This document shows, piece after piece, positions 8,791 to 17,469 of a stretch of 64,000 nt of DNA; position 1 is the first letter of the stretch, and every line of letters starts with the position of its first letter. The translations under genes were made by a program, and so were the position numbers. The stretch comes from Methanobacterium sp. UBA375. Its GTDB lineage: Archaea; Methanobacteriota; Methanobacteria; Methanobacteriales; Methanobacteriaceae. The stretch lies in contig DAGC01000011.1 in NCBI GenBank assembly GCA_002495625.1, positions 23,250 to 87,249 on the forward strand, given 5' to 3'. The notes below the pieces were generated by a model. That model made no database searches. It saw only the letters and a program-made list of their open reading frames with translations, and was not told where the DNA came from.

Positions 8791-9522
8791 ATGAAAAAAA
8801 CTACCTTGGACATAGTAACTGGATCGATCTTCCTTACCCTGTATCTTCTTTACCTGATGGTCACAGAAGATTACTTCAATCCTATCTTCCTATTTTTCGC
8901 TGTTTTTGGTTCTGTAGAATTGGTAACCGGTATATTCAGCCTAAAGGGATACTACCAAAAAAGGATGTACATTGGATCTTTAACTGCTCTTCTGCTTTTA
9001 ATATTAATATCGAGCTTTATCCCGGTATATTTATCACCTGATACATATAATTTATTCATTTTCTTGCTGTGGGCAATAATAGTCATATTAGCCATATACA
9101 AATTAGCTCGTAATGAGATAAAATCTCTAAAACTAATACAAAAATACAGGAAAACCTTGGAAACAAACCCTGATGACTTTAAAATTTGGAATAACTATGG
9201 AATAGCCCTTAAAAAAATTAAAGAATATAAAAGAGCGGTAGAAGCCTATGATAAAGCTCTGGAAATAAACCCGGGATATACAACTGCCATGTATAACAAG
9301 GGAATAGCCCTGGCAGAGGGGAGTAAATATAAAAAAGCCATTGAAACCTATGATCAGGTGCTGGAAATGGATCCAGATGATGTTAATGCGTGGATCAATA
9401 AAGGCAGTAGTCTGGCATCCATAGGTAAATTTAAAGAAGCAATGGAGTGTTACGATAAAGTATTGAAAATAGATCCTGAGAATACGAAAGCAAAGTTCAA
9501 TAAAGGGATTATGCAGGAATAA
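8791..9522 (+). CDS. Membrane protein with C-terminal TPR repeats
   Basis: This 243-residue protein has four predicted membrane helices in residues 8-105. A cytosolic domain of about three and a half tetratricopeptide repeats follows (WNNYGIALKKIKEYKRAVEAY, then AMYNKGIALAEGSKYKKAIETY, then AWINKGSSLASIGKFKEAMECY), each ending in a DP/NP turn. Such proteins are scaffolds; no enzymatic motif is seen. It is followed after 21 bp by a radical SAM gene, so the two are likely co-transcribed. The partner is unknown. Confidence 0.8.
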   Translation: MKKTTLDIVTGSIFLTLYLLYLMVTEDYFNPIFLFFAVFGSVELVTGIFSLKGYYQKRMYIGSLTALLLLILISSFIPVYLSPDTYNLFIFLLWAIIVILAIYKLARNEIKSLKLIQKYRKTLETNPDDFKIWNNYGIALKKIKEYKRAVEAYDKALEINPGYTTAMYNKGIALAEGSKYKKAIETYDQVLEMDPDDVNAWINKGSSLASIGKFKEAMECYDKVLKIDPENTKAKFNKGIMQE

Positions 9523-9543
9523 AAAAAATAGACGGTGTTTTAA

Positions 9544-10320
9544 ATGGAATATCGACATATACCATTTATTACCCTATCAGAAATAGCACCACGGGTTTGG
9601 ATAACTCTTTCCGACTGTAATTTTAAATGTAGAGGATGTTTCAGTCCAGTTAGAGGTATCAAAGGGAAAAATATGAGTGTTGATGAACTGGTGAACCTGG
9701 TAAAAAAAGCTTCCCGGGACTACTATCAAAAATTGCCCCAGGAGGTCATAATAACCGGAGGGGAACCCACTCTGAATCGTAATTACCTAGTTGATCTGAT
9801 TTCTAAACTAAATTTCAGTTATGTGGTAATAGAAACCAATGGCTACTTTTTAGATGAAGAATACGTTGATGAGTTAATCAAAGCCGGATTGAAGGAGATA
9901 ATGCTGGATTTGAAGGCCTATGATGAAGGACTGCACAAACAGTATACTGGTTTTCCGAATCGTTCCATACTACAAAACGCAAGGGCAATTCATAGGAAAA
10001 TCAAGCTCGTCATCAAAACAGTTTACATACCGGTGATAGTAGATGGGTCTGAAATAGAAGATATTGCCCTGTTCATTTCAACTATAGATCCAGAAATAGA
10101 ATACAGGATAAATGATTTTAAACCTTCAAAGGGCATATCCAGAACTCCCACCAGCCAGGAAATGGAGAATGCCTATTTAGGGGCTAAAAAGTATTTAAAA
10201 AATGTTATACTAAGTAGGAGTTGTAGAAGGGAAGGAATAGCTCCAAGAAAGTTTAGCTGGATAACCGTATTTTCCGATGGGACCTTCCAGAGGAGATCGT
10301 TGGGGGATTATCGGGGTTAA
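9544..10320 (+). CDS. Radical SAM protein of unknown specificity
   Basis: This 258-residue radical SAM enzyme has the 4Fe-4S motif Cys25-x3-Cys29-x2-Cys32 (CNFKCRGC) and the SAM-binding stretch ITGGEPTLN. The fold resembles pyruvate formate-lyase activating enzyme and other activases. The substrate is unknown. GGTG precedes the ATG. It lies between a TPR protein and a second CbiM gene, but an inverted repeat and TATA box immediately after its stop suggest cbiM is transcribed separately. Confidence 0.8.
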   Translation: MEYRHIPFITLSEIAPRVWITLSDCNFKCRGCFSPVRGIKGKNMSVDELVNLVKKASRDYYQKLPQEVIITGGEPTLNRNYLVDLISKLNFSYVVIETNGYFLDEEYVDELIKAGLKEIMLDLKAYDEGLHKQYTGFPNRSILQNARAIHRKIKLVIKTVYIPVIVDGSEIEDIALFISTIDPEIEYRINDFKPSKGISRTPTSQEMENAYLGAKKYLKNVILSRSCRREGIAPRKFSWITVFSDGTFQRRSLGDYRG

Positions 10321-10346
10321 CAATCTTTATATAGTAGGAAAGATTG
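10321..10346. promoter_or_regulatory. Inverted repeat enclosing the TATA box of the second cbiM
   Basis: CAATCTTT (10321-10328) and AAAGATTG (10339-10346) are a perfect 8-bp inverted repeat with a 10-base centre. The TATA-like TTTATATAG lies across its left arm and centre. It starts one base after the radical SAM stop codon, so it could also act as a terminator hairpin, but there is no following T-run. I favour an operator. Confidence 0.5.
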
Positions 10347-10382
10347 CATAAAAATTAATATACATTAACTTGGAGAATTAAG

Positions 10383-11066
10383 ATGCATATTCCTGATGGT
10401 TTCATTCCTTTATGGCAATGTATTATATATGGATTAATAATCTTCATAGCATGGATTTTTACCCTTAAATGGGTGGTGGAAAGCCTAATTAAATTGGAAA
10501 AGGAAAAACCAACCGATAAGAGGATATTTTCATATATACTCCTATTTTTGTTCCTAACATTATTTGCCTTTGTGATACAGGCCTTCAACATACCAGTACC
10601 CTTCGGAACCAGTGCTGGCCTGGTTGGTGCTGCTTTAATAGCCATAATACTTCGAAGTCCGTGGGGAGCGGTTCTGGTTTTGACTCCGGTGATCCTAGTT
10701 CAGGGTTTGTTCTTTGGAGACGGGGGTCTGACGGTTCTGGGTGCAAACATACTCAATATTGGTGTCATAGCTGGCTTCACTGGGTTTTATATCTATAAGT
10801 TGGCCAAACCATTGGGAAAAATACCAAGAGCATTGGTAGGTGGATTTTTTGCTGGATTATTATCACTGGTTGTAACATCTGCGGCAGTAGCAGTGGAGAT
10901 GTGGCTTGCTGGTACTTTCCCACTGGTGGAAGGACTTATTTTTATGACTTTCTATCATGCAATAATGGGAGTTGTTGAAGGAATAATGACCATGGTGGGT
11001 TGTGTTTTGCTTATGGTTTTAAGATCCGAAGGAAAATCCCAAAAGAGCAAAGATATTGGTCTATAA
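10383..11066 (+). CDS. cbiM: Second CbiM-like metal S component (orphan)
   Basis: This 227-residue CbiM paralogue starts MHIPDGF, keeping the N-terminal Met-His metal site, with GGAG eleven bases before the ATG. The family blocks NIPVPFGTSAGL, QGLFFGDGGL and EMWLAGTFPL are intact. No cbiN, cbiQ or cbiO accompanies it, so it must share an energising module with the cbiMNQO set or work alone, as some CbiM/BioY-type proteins are reported to do. It converges with nikR. Cobalt or nickel specificity cannot be read from the sequence. Confidence 0.88.
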   Translation: MHIPDGFIPLWQCIIYGLIIFIAWIFTLKWVVESLIKLEKEKPTDKRIFSYILLFLFLTLFAFVIQAFNIPVPFGTSAGLVGAALIAIILRSPWGAVLVLTPVILVQGLFFGDGGLTVLGANILNIGVIAGFTGFYIYKLAKPLGKIPRALVGGFFAGLLSLVVTSAAVAVEMWLAGTFPLVEGLIFMTFYHAIMGVVEGIMTMVGCVLLMVLRSEGKSQKSKDIGL

Positions 11067-11087
11067 GATACGCTTTGTGGTATCTTT

Positions 11088-11498
11088 TTATTCTGGAAGA
11101 TTTTCACTAGTGCTGGTGAGTTTGACATGTTCTACTCCTTTGAGTCTTTTGATTTTTTCGGTGAGGTTGCGAATGTTTTTCACGTCTCCCCTTACCACTA
11201 TGACTTCCTGACAGTATTTTTCCCCTATGTCCATGCGCATAACTGCTTTAATTTCTTTTCTAAATTCGTGTTGAATGTCTACCAGATCTTCCAAGACTCC
11301 AGTGTAGTGGTATTTGAAAATTACAGCTATTGTACCCGTTCTTTGCCCTTCCATCTCCCTCATCCACTGATAACGGAGTATATAATCCTGCAAGGCATCT
11401 CTGATTCCCTTAGATCTTGAATTGTAACCCCTGTCCTGTAAAACTTCATCAAAGTCTTTAAGCAGCTTTCGGGGTAAGGACATGCTAATTCTCATCAT
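11088..11498 (-). CDS. nikR: NikR-family regulator with altered metal site
   Basis: This 136-residue ribbon-helix-helix repressor has a C-terminal ACT-like metal-sensing domain. The N-terminus RISMSLPRKLLKDFDEVL and RGYNSRSKGIRDAL matches NikR. Aligned back from the conserved Cys (Cys96 here, Cys95 in the E. coli protein), His76 is kept (His77), but the positions of His87 and His89 are Arg88 and Asp90. Two of the four high-affinity Ni2+ ligands are therefore missing. It may sense another metal, bind nickel differently, or be constitutive. AAGGAGGG lies before the tandem ATGATG. An inverted TATTAC/GTAATA pair lies 65-95 bp upstream. It converges with the second cbiM. Confidence 0.88.
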   Translation of the reverse strand: MMRISMSLPRKLLKDFDEVLQDRGYNSRSKGIRDALQDYILRYQWMREMEGQRTGTIAVIFKYHYTGVLEDLVDIQHEFRKEIKAVMRMDIGEKYCQEVIVVRGDVKNIRNLTEKIKRLKGVEHVKLTSTSENLPE

Positions 11499-11526
11499 GT
11501 ATTAAATCCCTCCTTAAATATGACAT
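11485..11526 (-). CDS. Possible 13-residue leader ORF overlapping the nikR start
   Basis: The ATG at 11526 has GGAGGGG six bases upstream and opens a 13-codon frame (MSYLRRDLIHDEN) that stops inside the first codons of nikR. Translational coupling is possible. There is no further support. Confidence 0.25.
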   Translation of the reverse strand: MSYLRRDLIHDEN

Positions 11527-11564
11527 AAACATCCCCTCCGTGTTCATAAAAAATAGGAATTAAC

Positions 11565-11593
11565 TATTACAATTTTCTTCTTTTTTAGTAATA
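11565..11593. promoter_or_regulatory. TATTAC-N17-GTAATA inverted repeat upstream of nikR
   Basis: These are the same hexamers as in the N25 sites elsewhere, but with a 17-base centre. It lies 67-95 bp before the nikR ATG. It is a candidate autoregulatory site; the shorter spacing makes it less certain. Confidence 0.35.
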
Positions 11594-11735
11594 AATATTT
11601 CTTCTCAAAAAGGTTAAAGGGTTCTGCGTAACTTATATGGCTGTAATATCTTAAAATTGAACAAAAGCTACCAAAATAAATATTAAACAGATAAATAAAT
11701 TGTTTTATTATGGTAATTAATGAGGAGTGAAAAAC

Positions 11736-11816
11736 GTGCACAACCATGAAAAACCGGAAAGTCATCTCTGTTACAAGCTTGGTAAGGTTAACCGTAAAAA
11801 TTTACAGGCAGTATGA
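11736..11816 (+). CDS. Possible 26-residue small protein with His/Cys residues
   Basis: The GTG at 11736 follows GAGGAGTG with a six-base spacer, an excellent archaeal ribosome site. The frame of 26 codons has three His and one Cys (HNHEKPESHLC near the start) and is basic afterwards. A GGGC-GAATTA-GCCC hairpin follows immediately. It lies in the 360-bp gap between nikR and cfbA, on the opposite strand to both. Coding status is unproven. Confidence 0.3.
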   Translation: MHNHEKPESHLCYKLGKVNRKNLQAV

Positions 11817-11830
11817 GGGCGAATTAGCCC
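11817..11830. terminator. Short GC hairpin GGGC-GAATTA-GCCC
   Basis: A perfect 4-bp GC stem with a 6-base loop stands out in AT-rich DNA right after the small frame and 28 bp from the cfbA stop. It could end either convergent transcript. Confidence 0.35.
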
Positions 11831-11857
11831 AGTTTAATATCACTCCCGCCCAATGAA

Positions 11858-12289
11858 TTAAGCTTTAAGGGCGTCTTCCACCCTATCCCCTATTATATCG
11901 GCGATCCTTGGATCAGGACCAAATGGTTCGATGTAGACGATTTCCCCTTCAAATTTAATATCTTCCTGTTTCAGTTTTTTGTAACCAGCATCTTCACGTG
12001 GTTTACTTAAACCCAGCATGTAGGTAATGTCCTGTTTGGTGTGAACGCCGTGTGCTATGAAAAGAGGTACAGCAATAATTTTACTAACACCCTTTTTTGC
12101 CAGGGTATTTATGGCAGTACGTATAGTTGGCTTTTCTACATTCATAAATCCCACTTCCACAGGGAAATCTGACCTTTCCTTATACTTGTGAGCCAGTTCG
12201 AGTATCACTTTTCTTCCGTAGGGTAAACTACTCCCATGTCCGATGAGTAAAATGCCAGTACTTTCCTTTGAGTGTGAATCTTTCTCCAT
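11858..12289 (-). CDS. cfbA: Small sirohydrochlorin chelatase CfbA/CbiX (Ni/Co)
   Basis: This 143-residue CbiX-S type chelatase inserts Ni2+ into sirohydrochlorin, the first dedicated step of coenzyme F430 synthesis, and can insert Co2+ for cobamides. The metal-site histidines are His18 (LLIGHGSS) and His80/His83 (FIAHGVHTKQD). The length is that of the short, homodimeric archaeal form. The start is preceded by GGAGGACAT. Its product F430 is the cofactor of the MCR enzyme encoded 2.5 kb away. An inverted repeat lies 36-61 bp upstream. Confidence 0.9.
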   Translation of the reverse strand: MEKDSHSKESTGILLIGHGSSLPYGRKVILELAHKYKERSDFPVEVGFMNVEKPTIRTAINTLAKKGVSKIIAVPLFIAHGVHTKQDITYMLGLSKPREDAGYKKLKQEDIKFEGEIVYIEPFGPDPRIADIIGDRVEDALKA

Positions 12290-12324
12290 TATATGTCCTC
12301 CGTCTGTGATAAGAATTATATGAG

Positions 12325-12350
12325 TAATAAACTCTGTAAATAGTTTATTA
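12325..12350. promoter_or_regulatory. TAATAAAC-N10-GTTTATTA inverted repeat upstream of cfbA
   Basis: A perfect 8-bp inverted repeat, 36-61 bp before the cfbA start codon, in the region where TATA and transcription start are expected. Candidate operator; the regulator is unknown. Confidence 0.4.
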
Positions 12351-12745
12351 TAATTTCGGTTCTATTAGACCATATGGAAGGTCATCATATTTAAAGATAG
12401 TTTAAAGCTTGTTTGGGTAATACTCAATTTTTCTTGAATTTTTTGGTGGATTAAATCATTGAAGCCCATTAAAACTCAAAATAAATTATAAAAATGTTTT
12501 TAAGAGGCAAGAAAAAAGATGGACTCTAAAATTTCTTTTAAATTTTTAAAAGAGGATCGATGATCTGCTAAATATGAAAAATATGTTTAAATGTTTTGAA
12601 TACCGGTTATGAAAAATATTAAATATAATGAATAAAATATGAAGAAATATCAACCAATAACATTTGATTAAACCAGGTGAAAGAGTCCTTCCACTACTGT
12701 AAATATGCTCCAACCTGGTTTATCCACATAAATTTAGGTGATTTA
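12351..12745. other. AT-rich intergenic stretch
   Basis: About 395 bases between divergent cfbA and the lipoprotein gene. I see no RNA gene or repeat. It must hold the lipoprotein promoter. Confidence 0.5.
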
Positions 12746-13255
12746 ATGAATAAAGTAATAATACCTGTTTTAATCATAATTTTGGCCGTAGTGGCGATTT
12801 CTGGCTGTACTGAACAGGCACAAAATAAAACCTACTCTGCAAATGGAGTAACCTTTCAGTACCCTGAAAACTGGACTGAATTGAATGAAACTGAATATCA
12901 GACCCTTGATTTGGGAAGTAATATTGAAGTGATATTCATTTTAGGCAATGAACAGACTGCTTTGACTTTTGAAAAAGTTATTCCCGGCCAAAATCAGGTG
13001 CTGAATACCTTACCTGGATGGGCTCAAGCAATAAAGTCTATGTTATCTTCTAGAGGGGCCCAACTTTTATCTGAGAAAAATTTAACTGTATCTGGAGTCG
13101 ATGCTTATCAACTCAGGTTCAGGTCTAGCGATGGATATTACTATACCAGTACGGCATTTATAAAAAATGATACAGGCTATGTATTAATGTATACCAGCAC
13201 TTCCAACGAAACAAAAACCTTGGACAATATATTGAACAGTTTCCAAATGGAATAA
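12746..13255 (+). CDS. Secreted lipoprotein, PsbP-like
   Basis: This 169-residue protein has a lipoprotein signal peptide: MNK start, hydrophobic stretch, then AISGC with the lipobox cysteine at about residue 21. The mature part begins with NGVTFQYPENWTE, a motif shared by PsbP-like extracytoplasmic proteins. GGTG lies before ATG 12746; the frame is open 23 codons further up, but those do not look like a signal peptide. The function is unknown. It converges with the nicotianamine synthase gene. Confidence 0.75.
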   Translation: MNKVIIPVLIIILAVVAISGCTEQAQNKTYSANGVTFQYPENWTELNETEYQTLDLGSNIEVIFILGNEQTALTFEKVIPGQNQVLNTLPGWAQAIKSMLSSRGAQLLSEKNLTVSGVDAYQLRFRSSDGYYYTSTAFIKNDTGYVLMYTSTSNETKTLDNILNSFQME

Positions 13256-13281
13256 AGAGATTTCCAGATACTATAAAAGGG

Positions 13282-14085
13282 TTATACGATCTTCCGGATC
13301 AACACTGAAGTGTTGTTAACTTTACCGGTAGGTAGGATCATGACTTCCTTATGGAAGCCTCGTGTGGCTTTCTCTGTAACTGGAGAGTATAGAATGGCCC
13401 TCATTCCGGTGTAGGTCCGGTAGATGATGGGGGTTACTGTATCCACGATCTCCCACAGGTTGGTGAACACCCGCTCCTTTGGCTCAGCCAGGGCAGCCAC
13501 CATTATCACTGTGTAGTCTATATCCCGTGCACTGGTTTCGTCTCCTGTTACGACCTCGATTTCAGATTCCAGCTCCAGTTTCTCAAGCACCTGCCGGGAT
13601 AACTCTGCCACCTCTGGCTCTATCTCCACACTCACACACCGGGATCCATATAGTTTGTTGAATAGGATCAGGGTCAGGGGGAGCGGTCCTCCGCCTATAA
13701 ATACCACCTTCTGTTCTGGGGTGAATTTCACCAGTTGATTCTCGTTTTTTATAAGTCCCTGGTAACGGGGGTAGAAGTGGAATGATTCCAGGGTTGCCCA
13801 GGGGTCATCCGACCCTAATATGGCCTTTGCATTTTCAGTTTCCAGTCTGGCCCCAAATTTCACGTAAAATTTCCTGATTATTTTCAGGGCTTCGTTCATC
13901 TGTTCATCGTCCAGAATGTGCTTGGCCGAGTCGAAATCGATTTCCTGATCATGGGCAATTTCTTCCACAGAATCCATGAGGGGTATGATCTCATCCATGG
14001 GCATTTCTTCCAGTTTGTAATCGTCGTATTCTTTTAAAGAATTAGCTATGGCCTTAATTTTATCCCAGTATTTATAACAACTCAT
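13282..14085 (-). CDS. Archaeal nicotianamine synthase-like protein
   Basis: This 267-residue protein belongs to the nicotianamine synthase family, which in Methanothermobacter builds thermonicotianamine, a metal chelator, from S-adenosylmethionine units and glutamate. An N-terminal helical domain is followed by a Rossmann methyltransferase-like fold with VVFIGGGPLPLTLILF and VSVEIEPEVAELS. Glu82 (ARLETENA) and Tyr108 (YPRYQG) align with the catalytic Glu81 and Tyr107 of the Methanothermobacter enzyme as I recall them. Its place between cfbA and mrt suggests nickel handling, but the metal is inferred. Confidence 0.85.
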   Translation of the reverse strand: MSCYKYWDKIKAIANSLKEYDDYKLEEMPMDEIIPLMDSVEEIAHDQEIDFDSAKHILDDEQMNEALKIIRKFYVKFGARLETENAKAILGSDDPWATLESFHFYPRYQGLIKNENQLVKFTPEQKVVFIGGGPLPLTLILFNKLYGSRCVSVEIEPEVAELSRQVLEKLELESEIEVVTGDETSARDIDYTVIMVAALAEPKERVFTNLWEIVDTVTPIIYRTYTGMRAILYSPVTEKATRGFHKEVMILPTGKVNNTSVLIRKIV

Positions 14086-14640
14086 ATTCTGGTATCTCCT
14101 GAATCAGTGATATTAAATAGAAAAAGCAGTGAGTATGGGGTTAGCTTTTTTTCTAAATTTCGCCTGTAAGAAAGTAAAGTGATCAACTATCGCTTATTAT
14201 TCTATTTCCTTTTATAATATAAAAATTCAATTATTACTATTTAAGTAAAATAAGGTCTGGAAATAATACTGAAATAGAATCCCCTAATAGTTAGAAAGTT
14301 TAAAGATAATTGAATCCATCTTCTATTTATTTCAGGGAACATCCTATGGTCCATTATTTTTTCTTAGATAATCATTTAAAACAGCTGAAATATATTTGAA
14401 ACCTTTTTTTATTCCCATTTTTGTCTTTAAGTAATTGGGATGGACAAGGCGCTGTGAAGTTAGCGTAATACCCGAAGTGGTAACAACAATGGATTTTGGC
14501 GGATTATTACAACACATCACCCACCAATACCAACCATGGCCCTAATACCAAATATCTGACCTGTTATATCTCTTACTGCTCCGGTCATTAAGACTACTAT
14601 CGTTGGTTTTCATCGTAAACAATCGTTTTGTACTTGATTT
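14086..14640. other. Intergenic stretch upstream of the mrt promoter, with possible decayed coding remnant
   Basis: Mostly AT-rich. The part 14430-14610 is clearly richer in GC and codon-like. On the minus strand, 14602-14517 reads as a smooth hydrophobic frame (TIVVLMTGAVRDITGQ, then RAMVGIGG) bounded by stops on both sides. It may be the relic of a gene; I do not recognise a family. Confidence 0.3.
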
Positions 14641-14831
14641 GCTGTTTTAATACTTTTTTATTATTTTCTACCTTTTATTACTTTAAGTATTATATTAACC
14701 CTTTTTTATTACTCCAAATTTAAAAACATATCTTTATATAGTAAATGATTTTCATTTATAAAATAATTGATATTCATAATATGAACATAGTTCATTTTTG
14801 ATGAAACAAAATTAGAAGAGGTGTAAAAGTA
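14641..14831 (+). promoter_or_regulatory. mrt operon promoter and leader with palindromes
   Basis: A TATA box TTTATATAG (14733-14741) predicts a transcription start near 14765 and a leader of about 65 bases. Upstream are TAATACTT (14648-14655) and AAGTATTA (14685-14692) as an inverted pair, and TTTTATTACT twice in direct orientation exactly 31 bp apart (14673, 14704). In the leader, two perfect palindromes overlap: TTCATA-A-TATGAA (14773-14785) and ATGAAC-ATA-GTTCAT (14781-14795). GAGGTG precedes the mrtB ATG. MCR II is known to be regulated by hydrogen supply, so such elements are expected. Confidence 0.6.
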
Positions 14832-16163
<1,332 letters not shown>

Positions 16164-16177
16164 ATAGGAGATTTTTT

Positions 16178-16666
16178 ATGGATGAAATCAAGGCAGTTGA
16201 TGTAAAAATATTCCCCCACCGGCGTCTGAAACCAGAAACCACCGAGAAAATCTTAAATGATCTACTGGACCTCGATGGAGTTTTAAGATTCCTGGTTAAC
16301 GGAGAATCCCTACCTAAAGTAGTGGGATATGGTCCGGCAAGGGGGACCAGCGTCAATCATCCTGATAGAAAGATCATTACCGTAAAAGGAGCAAAAATTG
16401 AACTCTTAGTTTCTGTTGGAGACATAATAGTCACAGTAAATCACGAGAACCTGGAAAAATTCCTGGAAAAAATAGAATCCCTCCTAGATGAAACCTTAAA
16501 CTTTGATTATGATATAAGGACAGGTATTTTCACCAGAACAGAGATTACTGTGACAGACTATTTGAAAATAAGATATGGTATCGATGAAAACGTTGATCCC
16601 AGCCTTATAGGAATAGTAGACCCTAAGGCAAATTCCAAAGAAACTGTGAAGTTAATAGGTGATTAA
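16178..16666 (+). CDS. mrtD: Methyl-coenzyme M reductase operon protein D
   Basis: This 162-residue McrD-family protein is not a subunit of the mature enzyme; it is associated with assembly or F430 delivery to apo-MCR. Its start, KAVDVKIFPHRRLKPETTEKIL, and the block VNGESLPKVVGYGPARG are typical. AGGAG lies eight bases upstream of the ATG. It ends two bases before mrtG. Confidence 0.95.
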   Translation: MDEIKAVDVKIFPHRRLKPETTEKILNDLLDLDGVLRFLVNGESLPKVVGYGPARGTSVNHPDRKIITVKGAKIELLVSVGDIIVTVNHENLEKFLEKIESLLDETLNFDYDIRTGIFTRTEITVTDYLKIRYGIDENVDPSLIGIVDPKANSKETVKLIGD

Positions 16667-16668
16667 AT

Positions 16669-17469
16669 ATGTCATACAAACCCCAGTACACCCCTGGAGA
16701 AACAAAAATAGCTCAAAACCGTAGGAACCATATGGATCCTGATTTTGAGATGAAAAAGATTAGAAATATCAACGATGAAGATATAGTGAGCGTTTTAGGT
16801 CATAGAAATCCTGGAGAAAACTACAAGTCAGTCCATCCACCCCTGGATGAAATGGATTTCGAAGAAGACCCCATGAAAGAACTGGTAGAACCCATCCCCG
16901 GAGCAAAGGAGGGAGCAAGAACCAGATACGTCCAGTTTACAGATTCCATGTACAATGCCCCAGCACACCCCTACGACCGGGCCAGGACCTACATGTCCCG
17001 TTTCAGGGGAGTGGACACCGGAACCCTATCTGGAAGACAGGTTATTGAAATCAGAGAACAGGACTTGGAGGCAATTTCAAAACTATTACTGGAGACAGAA
17101 TTTTTCGACCCGGCAAAAACTGGTTTAAGAGGAGCAACCGTCCACGGCCACTCCCTCCGACTGGATGAAAACGGGCTGATGTTCGATGCACTGCAGAGAT
17201 ACGTCTTTGATGAAGAAACCGGTAAAGTATTCTACGTCAAGGACCAGGTAGGAAGACCCCTGGATAAACCGGTGGATGTGGGAGAACCACTGGATGACGA
17301 ACACCTTGAAGAAATCACCACCATCTACCGCAGTGACAACGTAAGCATGAGAGAAGATAAAGAAGCCATCGAAGCAGTTTTAACTATCCACGAAGCAAGA
17401 ACTGATGGTGGTTTTGGATTAGAAGTTTTCAAAGAAGATTTAAAACGTAAACTGGGTGATAGCAAATGA
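16669..17469 (+). CDS. mrtG: Methyl-coenzyme M reductase II, gamma subunit
   Basis: This is the gamma subunit of MCR, 266 residues. It has the expected YKPQYTPGETKIAQNRRNHM start, the VLGHRNPGE block and the RARTYMSRFRGVDTGTLSGRQ block. The gene overlaps mrtA by four bases (ATGA), giving coupled translation for equal stoichiometry. Confidence 0.97.
   Translation: MSYKPQYTPGETKIAQNRRNHMDPDFEMKKIRNINDEDIVSVLGHRNPGENYKSVHPPLDEMDFEEDPMKELVEPIPGAKEGARTRYVQFTDSMYNAPAHPYDRARTYMSRFRGVDTGTLSGRQVIEIREQDLEAISKLLLETEFFDPAKTGLRGATVHGHSLRLDENGLMFDALQRYVFDEETGKVFYVKDQVGRPLDKPVDVGEPLDDEHLEEITTIYRSDNVSMREDKEAIEAVLTIHEARTDGGFGLEVFKEDLKRKLGDSK

Noticed and set aside
8784..9041. Frame overlapping the start of the TPR protein in another phase
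   Set aside because: The overlapping frame has membrane helices and TPR repeats; this one has neither.
11544..11765. 73-codon minus-strand frame between nikR and cfbA
   Set aside because: Phe/Ile/Lys-rich translation of AT-rich DNA, no ribosome site, and it would overlap the nikR promoter.
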